This document shows positions 60,830 through 64,000 of a DNA stretch of 64,000 nt, one piece after another; the stretch's first letter is position 1; each line of letters starts with the position of its first letter. Origin of the DNA: JANYJZ01 sp964523395 (GTDB taxonomy: Bacteria; Bacteroidota; Ignavibacteria; UBA10030; SZUA-254); the NCBI GenBank assembly GCA_964523395.1, contig CAZFXS010000007.1, positions 62,001-126,000 of the forward strand. The letters run 5' to 3'. The notes under the pieces were generated by a model. The model saw only the letters and a list, made by a program, of their open reading frames with translations. It was not told the DNA's origin and searched no databases. The translations under genes and the position numbers were made by a program.

Positions 60830-61783
60830 ATGAACTGGAAAAAAAATAAAATATATTACGCTGACAGCCGTCTCGAATTGCGCGAGATAAAGTGGTTCCG
60901 GTTAAAGGTCTCACTCTCGTTCATTATCACCACGGCAGCATGCGTATTATCGTTGCTCATTATCAATTATTATGTGTATGATTTCCTGGGAATGGGTTAC
61001 ACAACGATTCAAAGTTTGAAGGAAGAAAACCAAACACTGCATACACAGTTGTCGTCACTTAATGAGCATATGAAAAATCTTGAAAACACCATGGCGACAC
61101 TCGATGCGGAAGGAAATCGTCTGCGTTTATTGGTAGATCTCCCGCCGATGGATAAGGAAACAAAAGAAGCAGGAACCGGGGGCGCGGCATTATCTTCTGA
61201 GCTACCGGCAGGAACAGATAAGAATCTGTCAGCGATATCGTCTGCCACAGAAATCCTCAAACAGTTAACCAGTGAAGTCACAGTACAGCAGCAAAGCTAC
61301 AATCAGATCGTCAAGAAGTATGAATTTAACAGAGCCTTTTTCTCGGCGCTTCCGGCGCTGAAACCGATGGAAGGATACTATTCAACGAGAGAATTCGGAA
61401 AAAGAATGCATCCGGTGCTCGGGATCTTTAAAACACATACTGGTCTTGATATTGTCAATGACGTGGGGACACCTGTGTATGCATCAGGCGATGGAGTTGT
61501 TGAAATGGCCGGACAGAGCGGAGGAGGGTACGGCACTGTCGTTGTCATTAAACATGGATATGGCTACCAATCGTTGTATGCTCATCTTTCGAAAGTTATT
61601 GTTCGTGAAGGTCAACGGGTGAAACGCGGCGACCTTATTGCAAAGAGCGGGAAAACGGGATTAGTGAGCGGTCCTCATCTTCATTATGAAGTGCGGTACA
61701 ACGGCGTGTGTCAGAACCCTTTGAATTATTTCTTCGATGATGTTTCACCAAAGGATTATCGCGGTCAAGTTGCATCACGGTAA
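60830..61783 (+). CDS. M23-family (LytM) murein peptidase
   Basis: This 317-residue protein has one membrane helix (about 30-50), a coiled coil (about 60-100, SLKEENQTLHTQLSSLNEHM), a linker, and a C-terminal LytM domain. Zinc-site motifs are complete: HTGLDIV (HxxxD) near residue 204 and HLHYEVR (HxH) near 284. Such proteins cut peptidoglycan crosslinks or act as amidase activators during growth and division. With an intact zinc site it should be an active endopeptidase. It has its own promoter. Confidence 0.93.
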   Translation: MNWKKNKIYYADSRLELREIKWFRLKVSLSFIITTAACVLSLLIINYYVYDFLGMGYTTIQSLKEENQTLHTQLSSLNEHMKNLENTMATLDAEGNRLRLLVDLPPMDKETKEAGTGGAALSSELPAGTDKNLSAISSATEILKQLTSEVTVQQQSYNQIVKKYEFNRAFFSALPALKPMEGYYSTREFGKRMHPVLGIFKTHTGLDIVNDVGTPVYASGDGVVEMAGQSGGGYGTVVVIKHGYGYQSLYAHLSKVIVREGQRVKRGDLIAKSGKTGLVSGPHLHYEVRYNGVCQNPLNYFFDDVSPKDYRGQVASR

Positions 61784-61913
61784 TCTGTGGTTGTATTCTG
61801 CTGTTTCCTCTGTTAGTAGTGACCCGAATAATAGTTGACCTGATGGTCGTGTTCATGCTGTGTGATTGAATTCATTGTTGATTTGATATGGAGTGCAGAT
61901 TTAGGAGTAGTGT

Positions 61914-62138
61914 ATGATTTGGACGATGGAACTTGCCTCGTATCTTGATGAGGCACCCTGGCCTGCGACGAAAGAGGAGCTAATTGATTATGCGATACGG
62001 TCAGGGGCACCAAATGAAGTTATTGAGAATCTTCAGGAGTTGGAGGATACCGAAGAGCCTTATGAAAGTATGGAAGATATCTGGCCCGACTATCCGACCG
62101 ATGGAGACTTCTTTTTTGAGGATGAAAACGAATATTAA
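61914..62138 (+). CDS. DUF2795-family small acidic protein
   Basis: This 74-residue protein begins with MIWTMELASYLDEAPWPAT and continues with KEELIDYAIRSGAP, the DUF2795 pattern, then a strongly acidic tail that includes YESMEDIWPDYP and DFFFEDENEY. AGGAG lies 6 bases before the ATG, giving a clear start. Members of this family are small, cytoplasmic and of unknown function. It is probably a single transcription unit closed by the hairpin at 62219. Confidence 0.85.
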   Translation: MIWTMELASYLDEAPWPATKEELIDYAIRSGAPNEVIENLQELEDTEEPYESMEDIWPDYPTDGDFFFEDENEY

Positions 62139-62216
62139 TGAAGCTATTCAGTACCTTGTTCATTCCAGGGTAACGATACTCTGAATTTTTTTGACTTATT
62201 TTTTCAGCATAGACAA

Positions 62217-64000
62217 ATGACCCATTCATCGGTGAGACGGATGGGTCGCTTTTTTTTGCCTCCTGCCTGTTCTCAACATACCATTGCCGCATCATGTGCT
62301 GTCGCCTGCATACTCTTGCCGGCATTTATTATGGTGCTGGTTTTGTTACCTTCGAATGCCGCAGGACAGGAATCGGAGCCCGAATTACGTTTATCCGAGT
62401 ATCAGATACGATCTATTTCCTTTGCGGGAAATATGACATTTGATGGCGCCCGCCTTTCAGAGGTAATAGAATCTCGTACTACCCCGGGGAGTATTTCTCA
62501 GTTTTTCTATAATACCTTCAGCGAAAAACTTGGATCAAAACCCGAATTTTTCAGTCCGGAAGGAATAACAAACGATAAGCGTTTACTTGAGGATTACTAC
62601 AGAGACCGCGGTTTTTATCATACCGTGATTCATGATTCGGTGGCAGTCGATACTTCTGATAAGGAAGTCGAGATTCATTTTGCCATCATCGAGAATGAAC
62701 GGTCGCTCATCGATAGTATTGAGTATGCCGGCCTTGACAGCCTGTCGGAGGAGATCCGGCGGTGGATATTCGGTGAGTCGGTAATTCGAAAGGGAATTCC
62801 GTATGAGACAGCTGTCGTCACTGCGGAAATTACCAGGATCCTTTCCATCCTTGCGAATAACGGCTATCCGACGGCCCGGTTTGATTACGATAACTATCTT
62901 GCGGAACTTTTTTTATCGACTAATAATTTTCATTTGAAATTTGTCTTCCACACGGGAAAGCAATATTCTTTCGGAAATATTGGTGTTACGGTTGATCCGC
63001 CGCGCGAAGATATTACGGATAACTTATCCGTTCGCCATCTTGAATTTGAGCTGGGAGAAAAGTACAGCCGTGAAAAAATGATTGTCAGTGAACAGAATCT
63101 GAACAGGTTAAGCCTCTTCGAAGCGGCGCGCGTAGATCATCCTCCTGTTGTTGATACCATGACGTCTCAGGCTGTGCCCGTGAGTATTCTTGTCCGTCCC
63201 AGGCCCCGCAATGAGCTCTCGCCTGAAGTGATTGTCTCGAATGAAAACGACGCGTTTAATATCGGTCTTGGTCTTGGATACACTAATCGGAATTTCCTCG
63301 GCGATGGGCGAAGCTTTAATATCAGGGCGAGGGGAAGGACGCAATCGATACGTGAAATTTTTGCTGGCAACAGTTTACGGGATACCACGATTATCGGGTC
63401 TGTTGACCTCCAGTTGCAGGTCGTTCAACCGTATCTCTTTACGAAAACGTTAAGCGGTTCGCTTACCGGGGAATTGAGGGGTGAAAAATACAGGTATTAT
63501 ATCCTGTCGATTGTACGGATGCGGCCCGGACTTAACAAAAAATTTACAGAATATACCTATGGCACATTTGACTGGACCCTGGAACGCGTCCGTCCGGAAT
63601 TCCTGGTAGATACGACTCAGCTCCGGAGCGCTTCTGTGCAATTGGGGGAAGAAGATCAGGAGCAGTTCAATTCTATTTTAACATTCACCTTACAAAGTGA
63701 CCATACCGATAATCCCTTTTCTCCGACCGGGGGATATTTCAGAAGTATTTCTCTTGAGGAATCAGGGATTTTGCCAAAACTTGTTGCCGTCGGTCTGCCG
63801 TTCACCCAATACTATAAAATGACATTGCTTGGAAGGTGGTACCATGATATGTCAAATTCGCGGTACAGTATTCTTGCCGTAAAGATGCGAACTGGATTTC
63901 AAGATAAATACGGAGAAAGCAAAACGAAAGATGTGCGTATTCCCCTGAACAGAAGATTTTTTGCCGGCGGCAGCGGAAGCGTCCGCGGCTGGAAAGCGCG
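62217..64000 (+). CDS. Omp85/BamA-family outer-membrane protein, N-terminal part, cut by window edge
   Basis: An open frame runs from an ATG at 62217 through the window end (594 codons). In-frame ATGs at 62241 and 62331 are also possible; the hydrophobic signal segment (AVACILLPAFIMVLVLLP) argues for one of the first two. POTRA-like repeats cover about residues 60-330 (IRSISFAGNMTFDGARL, YDNYLAELF, YSFGNIGVTVDPP). The barrel then begins with FNIGLGLGYTNRNFLGDGRS and reaches the conserved GGSGSVRGWKA motif at the edge. Omp85 proteins insert barrel proteins (BamA) or move polypeptides (TamA); which one this is cannot be decided from the visible part. Confidence 0.85.
   Translation, partial: MTHSSVRRMGRFFLPPACSQHTIAASCAVACILLPAFIMVLVLLPSNAAGQESEPELRLSEYQIRSISFAGNMTFDGARLSEVIESRTTPGSISQFFYNTFSEKLGSKPEFFSPEGITNDKRLLEDYYRDRGFYHTVIHDSVAVDTSDKEVEIHFAIIENERSLIDSIEYAGLDSLSEEIRRWIFGESVIRKGIPYETAVVTAEITRILSILANNGYPTARFDYDNYLAELFLSTNNFHLKFVFHTGKQYSFGNIGVTVDPPREDITDNLSVRHLEFELGEKYSREKMIVSEQNLNRLSLFEAARVDHPPVVDTMTSQAVPVSILVRPRPRNELSPEVIVSNENDAFNIGLGLGYTNRNFLGDGRSFNIRARGRTQSIREIFAGNSLRDTTIIGSVDLQLQVVQPYLFTKTLSGSLTGELRGEKYRYYILSIVRMRPGLNKKFTEYTYGTFDWTLERVRPEFLVDTTQLRSASVQLGEEDQEQFNSILTFTLQSDHTDNPFSPTGGYFRSISLEESGILPKLVAVGLPFTQYYKMTLLGRWYHDMSNSRYSILAVKMRTGFQDKYGESKTKDVRIPLNRRFFAGGSGSVRGWKA
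62219..62257 (+). terminator. Rho-independent terminator after the DUF2795 gene, overlapping the possible start of the Omp85 gene
   Basis: GACCCAT (62219-62225) pairs with ATGGGTC (62241-62247) and is followed by GC and then eight T (62250-62257). The hairpin falls within the first codons of the longest Omp85 frame. Confidence 0.75.

Noticed and set aside
1..64000. tRNA, rRNA or insertion sequences
   Set aside because: No cloverleaf with a recognisable T-loop, no rRNA stretch and no transposase-like frame was seen on reading both strands; a covariance search was not possible.

Overview
The window is a gene-dense bacterial chromosome segment of moderate GC content. It carries no rRNA or tRNA gene that I can see, no insertion sequence and no CRISPR array. 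Two secreted proteins end in the type IX secretion C-terminal sorting domain (a PNPFNP motif, then a Gly-x-Tyr segment and a KKMLL tail). There are also a TonB-dependent receptor with a carboxypeptidase-regulatory N-terminus, an Omp85 protein, many exported peptidases and giant multiheme cytochromes. Together these point to the Bacteroidota/Chlorobi (FCB) group, most like Ignavibacteria; this is inference from gene content. Several promoters read as ordinary TTGACW-N17-TATNNT sigma-70 sites rather than the TAnnTTTG type of classical Bacteroidetes.

Layout. 1-0.4 kb: start of a B12-dependent ribonucleotide reductase (minus strand). 0.9-7.5 kb: acyl-CoA synthetase, a small lipoprotein, a polytopic membrane protein, a YqaA/DedA protein, an RluB-type pseudouridine synthase, a Nudix hydrolase and a PDZ-only exported protein. 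7.7-11.4 kb: a stand-alone adenylation-carrier-thioesterase synthetase coupled to a GT4 glycosyltransferase. 11.5-16.2 kb: a T9SS cargo protein and two M28 peptidases. 16.4-19.1 kb: PfkB kinase-mtnA-recO. 19.2-23.8 kb: a DegP protease and an active/inactive M16 peptidase pair. 23.9-27.9 kb: HNH nuclease, trpS, and scpA-scpB-rluB.

27.9-35.5 kb (minus strand) is the most striking part. It is a tightly packed five-gene operon encoding a histidine-rich b-type membrane cytochrome, a 20-heme c-type cytochrome, a 28-heme c-type cytochrome built of 73-residue three-heme repeats, an outer-membrane beta-barrel protein, and a membrane-anchored Fe-S/FAD oxidoreductase. It looks like a complete electron conduit from the inner membrane to the cell surface. 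Acetate kinase lies just upstream.

37-45 kb: pspC with an unlisted 44-residue membrane protein, then M64, M14 and S9 peptidases and a BNR/VPS10-like T9SS cargo, a secreted proteolytic set. 45-50.7 kb: lysS, a TonB receptor overlapping a lipoprotein with a cysteine-rich tail, and a GT2 glycosyltransferase. 50.7-54.7 kb: S41 protease, DUF3108 protein, gamma-carbonic anhydrase and a metallo-beta-lactamase-fold protein. 54.8-64 kb: housekeeping genes (csp, ybeY, topA, xer, hpf, hprK, an M23 peptidase, a DUF2795 protein) and the first two thirds of an Omp85/BamA-family protein running off the right edge.

Overall the genes suggest a heterotroph that degrades proteins and peptides outside the cell and in the periplasm, makes acetate by substrate-level phosphorylation, and may dispose of electrons through the multiheme conduit. 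The last step is inference.
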